From Crotalaria pallida (Eukaryota; Streptophyta; Magnoliopsida; Fabales; Fabaceae), in contig CM075653.1 in the NCBI GenBank assembly GCA_037953625.1, positions 98,497,639 to 98,561,638 of the forward strand: 64,000 bases of DNA, written 5' to 3'. Below the pieces are notes generated by a model. The model searched no databases. It was given only the letters and a program-made list of their open reading frames with translations, and was not told the DNA's origin. This document shows positions 46,000 to 58,480 of this stretch, piece after piece (positions within the stretch are counted from its first letter, which is position 1; each line of letters opens with the position of its first letter). Both the position numbers and the translations under genes were made by a program.

Positions 46000-48900
46000 A
46001 ATTTTTTAATAAAAAAATAAATTAATTAAATTATTAAAAAAGGGTATAAGTAATAAGGACCATGGACAAAGAATGAATTGCTATTAAATAGAGAGATATG
46101 TCACAGGGAGAGAGAAACAGAGAGATTCCTCTCAAATTAGGGCCGGCCAATTTACCAATAACGTACTCATCCCCTCCCCCTCTCACTCGCGATTCGTCCT
46201 CTTCTCTCTTAGTTCACTCCGAGTCACGAATCTCTTCCCCACCGACCTCACTCCTCTCTCTCAATCTCTCACAAACCAGAACGACAACCACCGCCTACAC
46301 CGCTGCTGCAAACGACAACCACCGCCTTCGATCGTGACCCTTACCTCTAGCTCTCCACCTCGAACGACAACCACCGCCTTCAAACAAACATACACCCTCT
46401 CAACACTCTTTGATCCACGATTCAAGCTAAGTCTCACTCACTCTTTGATTTTGTAAATTTGACAAACCCTCTTTCCCACTCTCTAATTGATTTGAAGTGA
46501 TTAGATTCGGTTATCTTCGTTCAATCTTGTTCAAACCCTAAACCTCGTTAATTTTTTTAGATTCAGTTTGTAATATGCACCATAGTTTGAATGATTTCAT
46601 AGTGGTTTTAAAATTATGCTTTCTCACTCTCAAAACTCAGCGTTCATTCTCTCACTTGCAAGGCTTGTCGAGCCAATCTTCACCTTCGTCCCCTTCAAGC
46701 TGTGCGAGTTCCAGCTTCTATCCATCTCTTTACTGAAGCTCTGATCGGTTCCTGTTTCGTCTCGTGCACCTTCAGTATGTCTTCCATTCATTCCTCTTCT
46801 ATTCAAGCTTTTTTTTTTCGATTTTATTCAAGGTGAACATGACTATTTTATCCCACTTTTAATTGATTGAAGTATAAGTTTAATTGATAAGTATCGGCAC
46901 CACTGATGTTCAGTATATTAGAACCAGTATTGGTAGCACTAGTTATACTTTGGACTAGGAATTCTCCTCAATTTTATATGCACATGTAGTGTTTGAGAAA
47001 ATGTCAGAGAGAGTCTATAATTGCTGCATAATATCAGCAGAGCAAATAATCCAATTTCTCTGCACCTACTCAACAGTGTGTGAAACTGTTGGCCAATTTG
47101 CATTTGATAATGGTACTTCTTTCCCCTTGCAAAATGCTTATTATCCTCCCCTTAGACCCAAATGAGAGCAAGGAGCTTCTCTCATGGTCTATAAGAGTTT
47201 CTCTCATGTGGCCATGCATGTTCTTGGTTAGTCACTATTTTTTTGCTTAGCTATTTATCTGCATTGTTCCTTTAATATAGTGCTAACAAATAGCATGAAA
47301 AGTAGATTTCATAAGGAAGATGGAGGAGTAAATAGCTTGCGAAAACTCTATTGATTTATCATGTGATTGTTCAATTTAAGCATTAGAGCCTTTGATTTGA
47401 CTCATGTCCTTGTGCATCATTTTATTTGCAGGATCATTGTGGCACTTTTCACAGTAGTGGAGAAGTTTCCAGATGTATTTATTGGATGGTGAGTGTATCT
47501 GACTTTTCAACCATTTAGTATATTGTTGAACAATGAGGATGGAATATGTTTTGATGTACTTTCGCTTTCTTGATTATCCGAAGTGATTGAATGTGATACT
47601 CTGATCTATTTCAATTATGTATCTGTGTGACAGTTAACCAATTTTTATGGAAATTCTTATATATAGTTTTATCATAGTTTCTTATAATTTTGGTATTATA
47701 TTTGCCATTTATGATCTCATGTTTAAGACTTAAAAGAGTTACATAGATATAAAAGAAATGAAAGACATTCTTCATGTAAATCAAGATGAGAAAAAACACT
47801 TTTGAAGTTAGACTATAGAGTTCTGATTATATGTGTTATGTGCTAACTGTAAATAGAATAAATCATCAGAAAACAAAAGTATATGAGGTTCCTAGGTTGT
47901 TACCTTTTTCACTTTTTTGTATTTTTTCTTGCTAATTTCTGAACCGGGGGTTGTATTTTTGTTCCACAGTTAGGAAGATTGGTTTTAGCAACTTGTGTGA
48001 ATTGATCATTATCTCACGTATGATTGACGAATAAAAAAAACGGAAAATTATATCATGTAGTGAAGTTTGAATTCTGGGTAGATACTTCATCGTCTTTGAA
48101 TAAAAGGACAACTACAACTTCTTTGAGAAATTGGAAAGTTTGGGATACACTACACCAAAAAGGAGTTTTAAAAGCACACACTTTAAAGCATTTGTATCTG
48201 AAATGCTGTAAAATATTGGGAGAGATAACTAGATTACATTTTTGAAAATGAGAGGGTTTGTGTCTCTAGTATGGTAGAAAGAATTAGGATTCATCTCTGC
48301 TATCTGTTTAAGGCAAAATGTGCAGGTATGAACTATTCTTATGGAAACTGGGTTCTGAACCCCTGGGAATGTTTGAATGAAAATTAAGTAGAAGGAGTTG
48401 TTCTTAGTTCTCCAACAGGGTCTTCTTTTCGTTGTAATACTTTCTTTTTATGTACTTGCCCGTGAACTTCTGTGTTCACTTCTTAATTTCTAATAAAATT
48501 TTCCTTTGCTTACCAAAAAAAAAAAGATTTGGTTTTTTGGCTTGGTTGTGCTGTAATTGTTTGTATGTTTGTTAGCTAGGTTGATGTGGAAATTTGACTT
48601 TTACACAAAGCTAATCTTACATGGAACCTTTAGTCCATCTTTTATGTTTTCAAAATAAGACAATCAAAAGTAGTGAAAAAAATCAAAATTTGTTAGAGGG
48701 TAAGTTACTATCCTGCTATATGTTAATAACTATGCGTTACTGTCCTGTTGTTATTTTGCCAAATGTTAGCCACTTATGTTATGTATTTATGCATTTTAGT
48801 CTGGTGGTGAGTATGCAATTGACCAAGTTTAGCTGGGGCTCATAGGGAGATCAAGAAAGAATGGAGCCAGATCAGTATATCATCAGCCAACTGTTATTTG

Positions 48901-49892
48901 ACCATGTTTTGTTTGATGTTCGTAAGGCACCTGATCTTTGGAGGTAATGGTAACTTTTCTTCCTTCCAACTCCCTTGTCTTTTCCTTTTCTTTTTAACCA
49001 CCCTGTTTCTTTTTTATTGGTTAAGACTTATTTTGTCATTTTGCAGGAACTCAGGGATGGGACTAGGGCTTCACAGCCTTCAAGTTCTAATAGCATTGCG
49101 AGGTACTTCTTGACTGTTTTCTATATGTTTTTAAGGGCTTGCCATTGTTAGGCTTGTGCTAGTGTTTCCTAATGACATTTGGTTATTGTATTTAATTTTT
49201 ATCTTTTTTCAGTAGAATACCAATGACTAGATAGCTTAAGCCTACATTTGTTATTAATTGTGTTACCATCTTACCAATCAAAATGAATACTCATAATTTG
49301 AATTCATAATATTTGGCATTGGCAATTAGATTTAGTTACAAAAGGCTTGAGGTGACTTGACTTGCTTTATCTTTTTTTTTAAGGATTAATAATACAATTA
49401 AAAGTTTAAAACTTTTGTGCTTCCAGATTAAGTTTGCTTTGAAAATTTTTCTTTACAATATCACTGCCTGGTGTTATATTGTTTCGGTTTTGTCCTACTA
49501 ATTTCAGTAGGTGCTGTTATTTGATGCAGTACCCATATTTCTAGGTGGTGTTGCTTTTTTATCATTTCTATGTATTATGTACTCATTTTCCTTGCCTGTG
49601 GTAAATCTCATACTACTTGGCTAAGGCTTTTAATAAATCTTCTTTTCCTATCAAAAAAAAGTTTGCTTTGAAAATTTATTGTTGCATGTTCTTTAATCAT
49701 TGATATGGAAAATATTAACTTGTATTTTCTTGAGCTTGAAGGACCAAGCTAGCAATTAGCAATTAGCCAAGTATAGCTGTATAGGTATATCATAGATCAT
49801 TTGGTTGGTTCCTTAGAAAATTGAATGATCAATTGTTAGACTCTTGCATAATGCATACTATACTAACTTGTTATACATTGCAACAAACACAG
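46000..49892. other. Left internal part of the CACTA, possible promoter and introns of captured DNA
   Basis: A TATA-like TATTAAATAG (46083) is followed by a GAGA- and CT-rich leader-like stretch with an open frame at 46098-46337 of low complexity. Exon-like pieces with splice borders occur near 47432-47489 and 48850-49110, but their products were not recognised. An A-run at about 48516-48526 following AATAAAATTTTC suggests a retroposed fragment ending there. Confidence 0.5.
49449..49658 (+). mobile_element. LINE-type 3' fragment with target-site duplication
   Basis: About 210 bp ending in an A-run after TTTTAATAAATCTTC. It is flanked by AAGTTTGCTTTGAAAATTT at 49430-49448 and again at 49659-49677. 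Such a 5'-truncated, A-tailed insertion with a long duplication is typical of L1-type retroposition. No coding part remains. Confidence 0.75.
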
Positions 49893-49945
49893 GTCGTGTG
49901 GTGGTTTGAGATACTTGAAACCCTCTTGCATCCGCTGTTGCACTA
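49893..49945 (+). pseudogene. Tryptophanyl-tRNA synthetase fragment, first recognisable exon, left of insertion
   Basis: Behind an AACACAG acceptor the frame reads CGGLRYLKPSCIRCC and continues, across the GAG-only element and its duplicated CACTA, at 55971 with LLAASAAAPPPSVK. This looks like the end of an organelle transit peptide followed by the usual Ser/Pro/Ala-rich link into the enzyme. It is assigned by position and frame, because this part of the family is poorly conserved. Confidence 0.55.
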
Positions 49946-51680
49946 TGTAAGAACTACAATCGGTGGGTGAAATAACTAGGAGACACTAGGAGAACACCTA
50001 GAAGGGGGGGTTGAATAGGTGTTAGAGAAACCTTGAAAGATTTTTGAAAGAAATAAATCGAAACGATTAAAACAAATGATTTTTACAAAAATTGTACTGA
50101 TTAATCGATTAATTTCAGTATTAATCGATTAATGCCGAAGCTTACTTTCAAACTAATCGATTAACTAAGATACTAATTGATTAATGCCGAAAGCAACTTA
50201 AAAACTAATCGATTAACTAAGGTACTAATCGATTAATGCCGAAAGCAACTTAAAAACTAATCGATTAACAATCAACTCAATCGATTAATCTTAACAGTAT
50301 CTGATGAAAATTCAGTTTTAATCAAATACGAAAATCAATCAATTAACACATAAGATCAGAGATAAAGCGGAATTGATTAACACCAATATTCTTATTGATT
50401 ACCTAGGTTATGAAAATGATTTTCCCCAAATCAATTTGCACAATTAAGATTCAATTCAATCAATTATGAAAATCAATCTTTTCTAGGTTTTCAACCAAGA
50501 ACAAATGAAATGACTTGAATGTAAAGAGTTAAGAGTTTAGAGATACTGCACAGTGATTTATCCTGGTTCACTTTCATCCACTTGAAAGCTACATCCAGTC
50601 CCCTCTTCAACCAAGAGAGATTCTTCACTATGAGGAATTAGAGTTCTCAAATTACAAGTAAATGCCTCTCAAGACTCCCTTCTTGATAGCCTACAAGAGA
50701 TACCACACCCTTGCCTTGCAATCCTATTGAATCTAATCTAACCTCTTCTCTTGCTTGTTGATATCCCCACAACAAGTCTTCCACTTTGCTTTGAGATGCT
50801 TCAAAGACTTCCACTTGCTTGATGATGCCTCACACCAAGACTTCCAATTTGCTTGTTAACACAACAAGACTTCCAAGACTTCTTTTGCTTGATGAACAAC
50901 CACCAAGTCTTCCTTGTGTTGTAGATATCTTGCCTTCTTTGCAATGATTACAACTCAAAATTAAAACAATGACAATCCTATGAATCTCTTTCAATAGCTA
51001 TGAAAATATCAACATAAGAGATTCAAAGATACTTGATCAAAGAATGTAAAATTGAAAGCTTTGATCTATGAAAGTGAGAGAGAATAGAGTGGCTTGATTC
51101 TTTGTAAATATGAATATCAAAATGATGTATGTTGATCACAAAGGTTAGAAAAAGGTTTTTATAGAATACCCAAAAGTTGAGAAACAATAGAATTTGATTT
51201 TGCCTTGAAAAGCTCATTTTAAAAAACTGATTCTGCACGTGTTAATCGATTAACATATGTCTTAATCGATTAAGCATTGTAACATGTGTGTTAATCGATT
51301 AACCCTAACACATTAATCGATTAATCACTGCTAAATTCAATTAAAAACTTGTTTTCTCAAAACTAAACCTTTCCAATTAAACCTTTAAGCCACCTATTGA
51401 TTTTAGGTTAAGTGAATACTCAAATTATGATATAATCATGACCTTGATAGAGATTCACTACCCTTTATAGGACTCTACCCAAACTCATCAAAATAAAAGA
51501 CTTGAGAGGCTAAAGATATTACAATAAAATACAAACTAAGTCTTCATGAGCTTGCTCTCTCTTCATCAATGTTGAGTGTTGTTTGCTTGTTGAACTTCTT
51601 CAAACCTTGAGCTTGATTAAACCATTTGTAGCTTGTTCAAAACCTTTGTCATTATCAAAACATTCTCACTAGATCTAACA
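49946..51680 (-). repeat. 3' LTR of the GAG-only element
   Basis: Contains ATCGAT palindromes at 50104, 50124, 50156, 50208, 50228, 50260, 50280 and at 51245, 51265, 51294, 51316, mostly within TTAATCGATTAA. One further site reads ATTGAT (about 50176), while the other LTR still has ATCGAT there. Confidence 0.95.
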
Positions 51681-51696
51681 ATCTCCCCCTTTTTGA
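51681..51696 (-). other. Polypurine tract of the GAG-only element
   Basis: Plus strand ATCTCCCCCTTTTTGA, so the minus strand carries an A-run and G-run (AAAAAGGGGGAGAT) right next to the 3' LTR, the usual plus-strand primer of copia-type elements. Confidence 0.9.
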
Positions 51697-52371
51697 AAAT
51701 GACAAACATGTTTTGAATTTGTTTGAAGTTCTTGATGCTTGAACCATTTGAATCACTTGGTGAGACTCTTGCTCCCCCTCAATTAATGCTTTTGACATTT
51801 GAAATACAATTGAGATAAGATACTTGATTCTCCCCCTATCTTCAACAACTTTTCTCAACCTATATAAAAACAACAAAACAACCTCTTCTCCCCCTTTTGG
51901 CATTATCAAAAAATAATATATACCAATTGAAATATAAAATTCTAAGCCAAAATAAGAGATAGTAAATGATCATTTCTTCACAACATTAATACCAAATGCA
52001 ATTAATTAATCAATTAATCAATGATACTATATGTAACTACTTGCAACTATACTTTGAGATGTGATAACAATTGGAAAGAAATATAACAATGAAACATAAT
52101 ACCAATTGTAACTAGAAAGTCATCATATCACTTAACAAAGTAAGATATCAATTGTAAAGAAATATTATAAAATCAACAATAGCATGATAAACATCTAATG
52201 ATCACATAATGATACCAATTGAGATTATAAAGATTGTAAAAACAATACCAATTGTGAATATTCAACAATGTCAATTGTACCAATTTGTAGGACTTCTTTT
52301 GAGAATTGAAGAAGCAAATCAAAGAATAACACTTGTAAGCCTTTTGCTCTTCAATCACACCTACAAAACAA

Positions 52372-54161
52372 TCATGCTTTGCCTTTTGGTATCCAAATGG
52401 TTTTGGATCCATTTTTGTTAGTTAAGGGACTCTCACCCTTCTTAATCCAAACAAAATTTCCTTTAGGTATACTATGCACTTTAATATAACACACATTTGA
52501 AGTATGTCCATGAGTGCCACAATAGAAACATGTTGGAGCATTTGAAAAATCAACTTTAGAAAAATCAACAACATTTCTATGAGACTTACTCTTAGCATTA
52601 GTATAACCCAAACCAAACTTGTTTGAATTTTCTCTTTGAAAATTTAACAAAGTGCGCAATTTAATATCACCACTTGTGAAACTTGCAAGCTTATTTTTCA
52701 AAATAGCATTTTCATCTTTAAGCAACTTGCAATTCTCACAATCAACCACAACATTCAATCTACTAGCACAGTCACAAGAAGAATAAGCATATAAAAGATC
52801 AAGAGTTTCATTTTGAAGATTAAGCTCATCAACTTGTTTTTGAAGTTCTAAAATTTCTTGTTGATGTTTCAAAATGAGCTTCTTCCTTTCAATGTTTTTC
52901 AAAGCTAGTTTCTTAAGATGTTCATGCATTTCTTCATAAGCATTATATAAAATTTCATATTTGGAAGAAATTTCGGATTTAGTTTCACTTACATCACTTT
53001 TGTCGCTTTGTTCACTTGATTCATCATTTGAACTTTCCTCTTCATCTACTAGAGCTATCAAGTTGAGACAAGCGGCTTCTTCATCATCCGAAGAACTATT
53101 AGTTTTGCTTTTCTTGTCTTCTTCATCATCACTATTCCAAACTATGTATGCCCTTTTGTGTTTTGCATTTTTCTTCTCTTTCTCCTTCTTCTTGAGATAC
53201 TTAGAGCATGAGTACTTGAGATGACCGGGCTTTCCACATTCATGAAAAATACTCCTTCTTTTGTTGTCTTGGTCTTGTGATGTGGGAAATTCTTCTCTTT
53301 ACTTTTGTCTTTGTTCAACCTTCCTTTTCTCCTTAGAAGCTTGCTAAAATTTCTTAGTAGAAGTTTCATCTCTTCTTCATCAATGTCCGAATCGGAATCT
53401 TCATTATCATCATTATCGGAACTCTCTTCCTTTTGGTATGACCTTTTGGCTTTAAGAGCAATTCCTTTTCTTTCCTTGTACTTATCCGACTCTTCATGCA
53501 TATGCAAACGTCCAAGCTCCATTTCATGTTCTTGAAGCTTTCTGAAAAGTGTAGCTAAGTCCATGGTGTCCAAGTCCTTTGATTCAACAATTGCGGTAAC
53601 CTTAGGTTTCCATTCCCTACTTAGACATCTTAAAACTTTGTTAACAAGTTCACAATTCATGAAAGTCTTTCCAAGAGCAATGAGATGATTAATAATATGA
53701 GTAAAACGTTTTTGCATAAAACATATAGATTCATTAGGCAACATACGAAACAATTCATATTCATGCATCAAAGAATTTAATCTAGCACGCCTAACTTCAC
53801 TAGTGCCTTCATGTGTGACTTGCAAGGTGTCCCACATTTCTTTGGCATTATGACATTGGGAGACTCTAAAGAACTCATCATAAGATAGAGCGGAGGTGGT
53901 GATATTCTTTGCTTTTCAATCATATTGAATTTTCCTTTTATCATCATCGGTCCACTTATCTTTGGGAACTAATTGAGATACACCTTCTACTTGTTTTGAG
54001 GGAATATGAGGACCATTTTCAATGGCTTCCCAAATGTTCATATCTATAGCTTCTATAAAAATTCTCATTTTAACTTTCAAATAAGCATAACCCTCTCCAC
54101 CAAACATAGGAGGGCGGCTAATTGAAGCACCTTCACCACCAAAGGGATTCGTAGAATCCAT
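52372..54161 (-). pseudogene. gag-like gene of the GAG-only element, nearly intact
   Basis: It starts at the ATG at 54161 with MDSTNPFGGEGASISRPPMF and a copia-type gag core (WDAIENGP-like, here IWEAIENGP). It continues through MWDTLQVTHEGT and the UBN2-type gag domain to about 53450. Next come an acidic Ser/Asp-rich linker, one zinc knuckle (HECGKPGHL.YSC, near 53215-53255), a Glu/Lys-rich coiled-coil-like stretch (about 52780-52960) and a second knuckle CFYCGTHGHTSNVC (about 52495-52536). One in-frame TGA (53916-53918) and one frameshift in a T-run just before the first knuckle break it; the first Cys of that knuckle reads Phe. The frame ends at 52372 without any pol sequence. Confidence 0.9.
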
Positions 54162-54216
54162 TGTGGTTTCCTCAAGGATCTTAAAGAAAAGCTCTATGCT
54201 CGTGTCTTTCGACCGA

Positions 54217-54228
54217 GCTCTGATACCA
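54217..54228 (-). other. Primer-binding site of the GAG-only element
   Basis: Plus strand GCTCTGATACCA, the exact complement of the initiator tRNA-Met primer site, 2 bp from the LTR edge at 54231. Confidence 0.95.
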
Positions 54229-54230
54229 AT

Positions 54231-55965
54231 TGTAAGAACTACAATCGGTGGGTGAAATAACTAGGAGACACTAGGAGAACACCTAGAAGGGGGGGTTGAA
54301 TAGGTGTTAGAGAAACCTTGAAAGATTTTCGAAAGAAATAAATCGAAACGATTAAAACAAATGATTTTTACAAAAATTGTACTGATTAATCGATTAATTT
54401 CAGTATTAATCGATTAATGCCGAAGCTTACTTTCAAACTAATCGATTAACTAAGATACTAATCGATTAATGCCGAAAGCAACTTAAAAACTAATCGATTA
54501 ACTAAGGTACTAATCGATTAATGCCGAAAGCAACTTAAAAACTAATCGATTAACAATCAACTTAGTCGATTAATCTTAACAGTATCTGATGAAAATTCAG
54601 TTTTAATCAAATACGAAAATCAATCAATTAACACATAAGATCAGAGATAAAGCGGAATTGATTAACACCAATATTCTTATTGATTACCTAGGTTATGAAA
54701 ATGATTTTCCCCAAATCAATTTGCACAATTAAGATTCAATTCAATCAATTATGAAAATCAATATTTTCTAGGTTTTCAACCAAGAACAAATGAAATGACT
54801 TGAATGTAAAGAGTTAAGAGTTTAGAGATACTGCACAGTGATTTATCCTGGTTCACTTTCATCCACTTGAAAGCTACATTCAGTCCCCTCTTCAACCAAG
54901 AGAGATTCTTCACTATGAGGAATTAGAGTTCTCAAATTACAAGTAAATGCCTCTCAAGACTCCCTTCTTGATAGCCTACAAGAGATACCACACCCTTGCC
55001 TTGCAATCCTATTGAATCTAATCTAACCTCTTCTCTTGCTTGTTGATATCCCCACAACAAGTCTTCCACTTTGCTTTGAGATGCTTCAAAGACTTCCACT
55101 TGCTTGATGATGCCTCACACCAAGACTTCCAATTTGCTTGTTAACACAACAAGACTTCCAAGACTTCTTTTGCTTGATGAACAACCACCAAGTCTTCCTT
55201 GTGTTGTAGATAGCTTGCCTTCTTTGCAATGATTACAACTCAAAATTAAAACAATGACAATCCTATGAATCTCTTTCAATAGCTATGAAAATATCAACAT
55301 AAGAGATTCAAAGATACTTGATCAAAGAATGTAAAATTGAAAGCTTTGATCTATGAAAGTGAGAGAGAATAGAGTGGCTTGATTCTTTGTAAATATGAAT
55401 ATCAAAATAATGTATGTTGATCACAAAGGTTAGAAAAAGGTTTTTATAGAATACCCAAAAGTTGAGAAACAATAGAATTTGATTTTGCCTTGAAAAGCTT
55501 ATTTTAAAAAACTGATTCTGCACGTGTTAATCGATTAACATATGTCTTAATCGATTAAGCACTGTAACATGTGTGTTAATCGATTAACCCTAACACATTA
55601 ATCGATTAATCACTGCTAAATTCAATTAAAAACTTGTTTTCTCAAAACTAAACCTTTCCAATTAAACCTTTAAGCCACCTATTGATTTTAGGTTAAGTGA
55701 ATACTCAAATTATGATATAATCATGACCTTGATAGAGATTCACTACCCTTTATAGGACTCTACCCAAACTCATCAAAATAAAAGACTTGAGAGGCTAAAG
55801 ATATTACAATAAAATACAAACTAAGTCTTCATGAGCTTGCTCTCTCTTCATCAATGTTGAGTGTTGTTTGCTTGTTGAACTTCTTCAAACCTTGAGCTTG
55901 ATTAAACCATTTGTAGCTTGTTCAAAACCTTTGTCATTATCAAAACATTCTCACTGGATCTAACA
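54231..55965 (-). repeat. 5' LTR of the GAG-only element
   Basis: Collinear with 49946-51680 at an offset of 4285. It carries the same TTAATCGATTAA arrays (about 54389-54570 and 55530-55606). Confidence 0.95.
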
Positions 55966-55970
55966 CACTA

Positions 55971-57476
55971 CTCTCCTTGCTGCTAGTGCTGCTGCTCCTC
56001 CTCCTTCCGTAAAGTAAAATCACATTCGCTAATTACCTTTCATTTTCTATTTGGTTTGTGGGGTTTTTTTTAAATGAAATGTGGTTTAATTAATTCCTTT
56101 TTTTGCACGAAGATGAGGGTAGTTTCGGGAGTTCAATCCACCGGTGCAATTCACCTTGGTAACTATTTTGGCGCCATCAAGAATTGGGTTGCTCTTTAGG
56201 TTAGTTATTACCCTTCTTCTTTCATTTCCTTGTCTGCATTTTACTTTTTTTTTTTAAAAAAATCCCGGCTAGTTTTTTATTTTTAATTTATTTTATTCCA
56301 CACCAGGACTAGTAATTTAGGTCGTATCGAGTTACTCGTTTTTTACTATCATAGGTATATTGAATTCCCTTGGCAGCCGAAACCCGAGGTCTAGGAGGAG
56401 TGATGTTCATATGCTTGTTTGATTGGACTTTTACCGGAAAAAATGTGTTTATGTGAAAAATGTTTATCTTTACTCGAAACTTCATATGCACGTTTCTGCT
56501 CTACAAGTTGATACTCGGTAGTATTATTGAGTGAGAGTATTCGTAGAAAATACTCCGCCAGTTTAAAGTACATGCATATTGTGCTAGCTAGAATACTTGA
56601 TTTAAGTTGCCAGGGACTGATGTTGTGGATGATTCCGAAGAAGAGCACTTTTTTTTTCTAGATCGCAAGCCACACTTTTTTCCCCCTTCCGTTTTAATAT
56701 GTGACTACATCTAGAGTGGTAAAGTTGTGACTTATACAAATGATTACAATTTGCTTATACCAGTTAATTGAGCTCAGGATGTATTACCATTTACCAATTG
56801 ATTCGATTCATGGATTTGCATGACTTCTCAAGACATGATATTGTTTTTTTCTTTTTAAAATTCTTTTTTCAGAATACATATGATACTCTTTTTTCATTGT
56901 GGACCTGCACGCGGTATGCCCATCTTCCTGCTACCTACACTCATGAAAAGATGGCAATGATGCTTTTATCTTTCTCTTTATGTTCTTAGAGCTATAGGTT
57001 GGAGCTCATATAACATTATAACTCCATTTTTATTTTTGGTATATTGCCTTATGAAATTGAAAGGATTTGTAGTATCACTTTATGTCTGACAAATGTTTGA
57101 TCATCAAAGTACACCTTGAAACATTATGTAGCTGTATTGGTTTTGTTAGGGGAATCCGTGGACGAATATTATGCTTGTCATTGTACTTAATTACTTATTA
57201 AAGCCACTTTGTGATTTCTTTATTTTGAATGATACTACCATGTTTTCTCATTCTTTCTGATTTTATCCTACAGGTCACATTACCTTATGACATACAACAA
57301 TTATCTAAGTCTACAAGGTCAACTGCAGCCATTTATCTTGCATGCGGAGTGGATCCTTCAAAGGTTTATCTCAACTTTTGCTTGGAACTTTTTAGGAATT
57401 AGTAATTTTACCATTGCGAATAAATGACAATTGTTTGTGCATACAGGCTTCAGTCTTTGTACAGTCTCATGTTCGA
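55971..57476 (+). pseudogene. Organelle-type tryptophanyl-tRNA synthetase, 5' exons captured by the CACTA element
   Basis: Tryptophanyl-tRNA synthetase (class I) charges tRNA-Trp. Exons lie in order with introns: the rest of exon 1 (55971-56013), then about 56110-56199 with RVVSGVQSTGAIHLGNYFGA, including the HLGN form of the HIGH signature. Next are 56873-56913 (NTYDTLF, then a shifted VDLHA), 57274-57363 (VTLPYDIQQLSKSTRSTAAI, then YLACGVDPSK) and 57447-57476 (ASVFVQSHVR). The KMSKS half, tRNA-binding part and all later exons are missing. Lesions: TAG instead of CAG at 56197 and one T lost near 56891. Intron-exon structure shows capture of genomic DNA. It is useless as an enzyme, but identifiable with high confidence. 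Confidence 0.9.
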
Positions 57477-58256
57477 GTAATTCTAAAATGTTATTTACCT
57501 GTTATTTCTGTAAAAATTTGTACCCTTTATTCGCTTATAATAGTTTACAAACACCACAAGAAAAACCCTTTATTCTCATGTATTGATACAAAAGTGCATT
57601 CTCATGCTATCTTTAATCTCCTTTGAACTGTTACGGGCATTGTAGTCATGTTATGACATATGCAGTAATAGATGCATGTGTATAAATGTTAAACACCACA
57701 TTTTTTTTCCTGTGTTTTGGTCTGATATGAATTACTCATATGCCATGCTGCACCAATTGCATTGATGTATTCTACCTCATTGTTGGTTAGCCTATATTTA
57801 TTCCTTAATTGTACTCAATTCTCTTGGCTAGATCTGCAATGTTTATCTCTCTCTCTCTATATATATATATTAACCATAAATTGATTGGTTATTGGATTAT
57901 GGTTCTTTGGGGTGCATGGAAAATGAACAAATTTTGACAGGACATATCAATTTCAGGTCCTGAGCATACAAAGAATCAAGCAATGATGGATAATTAGTGT
58001 TGCTTGAGGTGGAGTAGAGTACAAAAGATATTAGAGATTTTGTATTTTATTTTGTATGTCCTTTTTTTTTGGATTTATTTTGTATGTTCTTATGTTGTAT
58101 CTTGTAAGAAACACAACTTATAATAATTGGATGAGTTTTTATCAAATGTATGTTATAAATTTAGTAGTTGTATAACCCTATTAAAAATATTTCAGAATTT
58201 GAAGCATTAAAAAGATTTCTTTGGTCATATATATATATATATATTTTAAACTAAAA
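57477..58256. other. Right internal part of the CACTA, no gene recognised
   Basis: AT-rich, intron-like DNA follows the last synthetase exon. A possible exon border TTTCAG at about 57950 precedes a short frame ending at 57996. TA dinucleotide runs occur at 57860-57870 and 58228-58242. Confidence 0.5.
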
Positions 58257-58335
58257 AAGGCTATTGCAACGACAATTTTCTCGTTGCAGAAGCCAAAGGT
58301 GTTTTGCAATGACAATGTTGTTGCAAAATAGATCA
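58257..58335. repeat. Right subterminal repeats of the CACTA (first part)
   Basis: GCAACGAC-type motifs resume here, are interrupted by the solo LTR, and continue at 62400-62580. Confidence 0.85.
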
Positions 58336-58480
58336 TGTAACATCCCCAGAATTTGATTCCAAGTAATTAGGAAAACCTAAGCTAGAATTTATGATTAAAA
58401 CCATAGGAAAATCATGGGTAGGAGTTAAGTGCAGTGTCTTAGAGTTAGAACTGGCCAAAATGGGACTTTCCATCAGAATA

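Larger units (their letters stand above)
49946..55965 (-). mobile_element. GAG-only LTR retrotransposon (TR-GAG type, copia-like gag)
   Basis: 6020 bp with LTRs 49946-51680 and 54231-55965 (1735 bp each, TG...CA ends) and the perfect duplication CACTA on both sides. The orientation is minus: primer site at 54217-54228, purine tract at 51681-51696. I count about a dozen differences between the LTRs by eye, so the insertion is young. The 2550-bp inside holds only a gag-like reading frame; protease, integrase, reverse transcriptase and RNase H are absent. It must rely on another element's enzymes. It landed in an exon of the captured synthetase. Confidence 0.93.

Noticed and set aside
48024..48245. 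Translation-factor-like ORF (73 codons)
   Set aside because: FWVDTS looked suggestive, but the rest does not fit any family, and the stretch appears to be part of an A-tailed retroposed fragment.
50098..50290. CRISPR-like array of TTAATCGATTAA repeats
   Set aside because: This is a plant nuclear LTR; the repeats are short palindromes at variable spacing and no cas gene exists here.
55991..56013. Intact tryptophanyl-tRNA synthetase gene
   Set aside because: The catalytic C-terminal half is missing, a stop and a shift are present, and the whole lies within CACTA ends.
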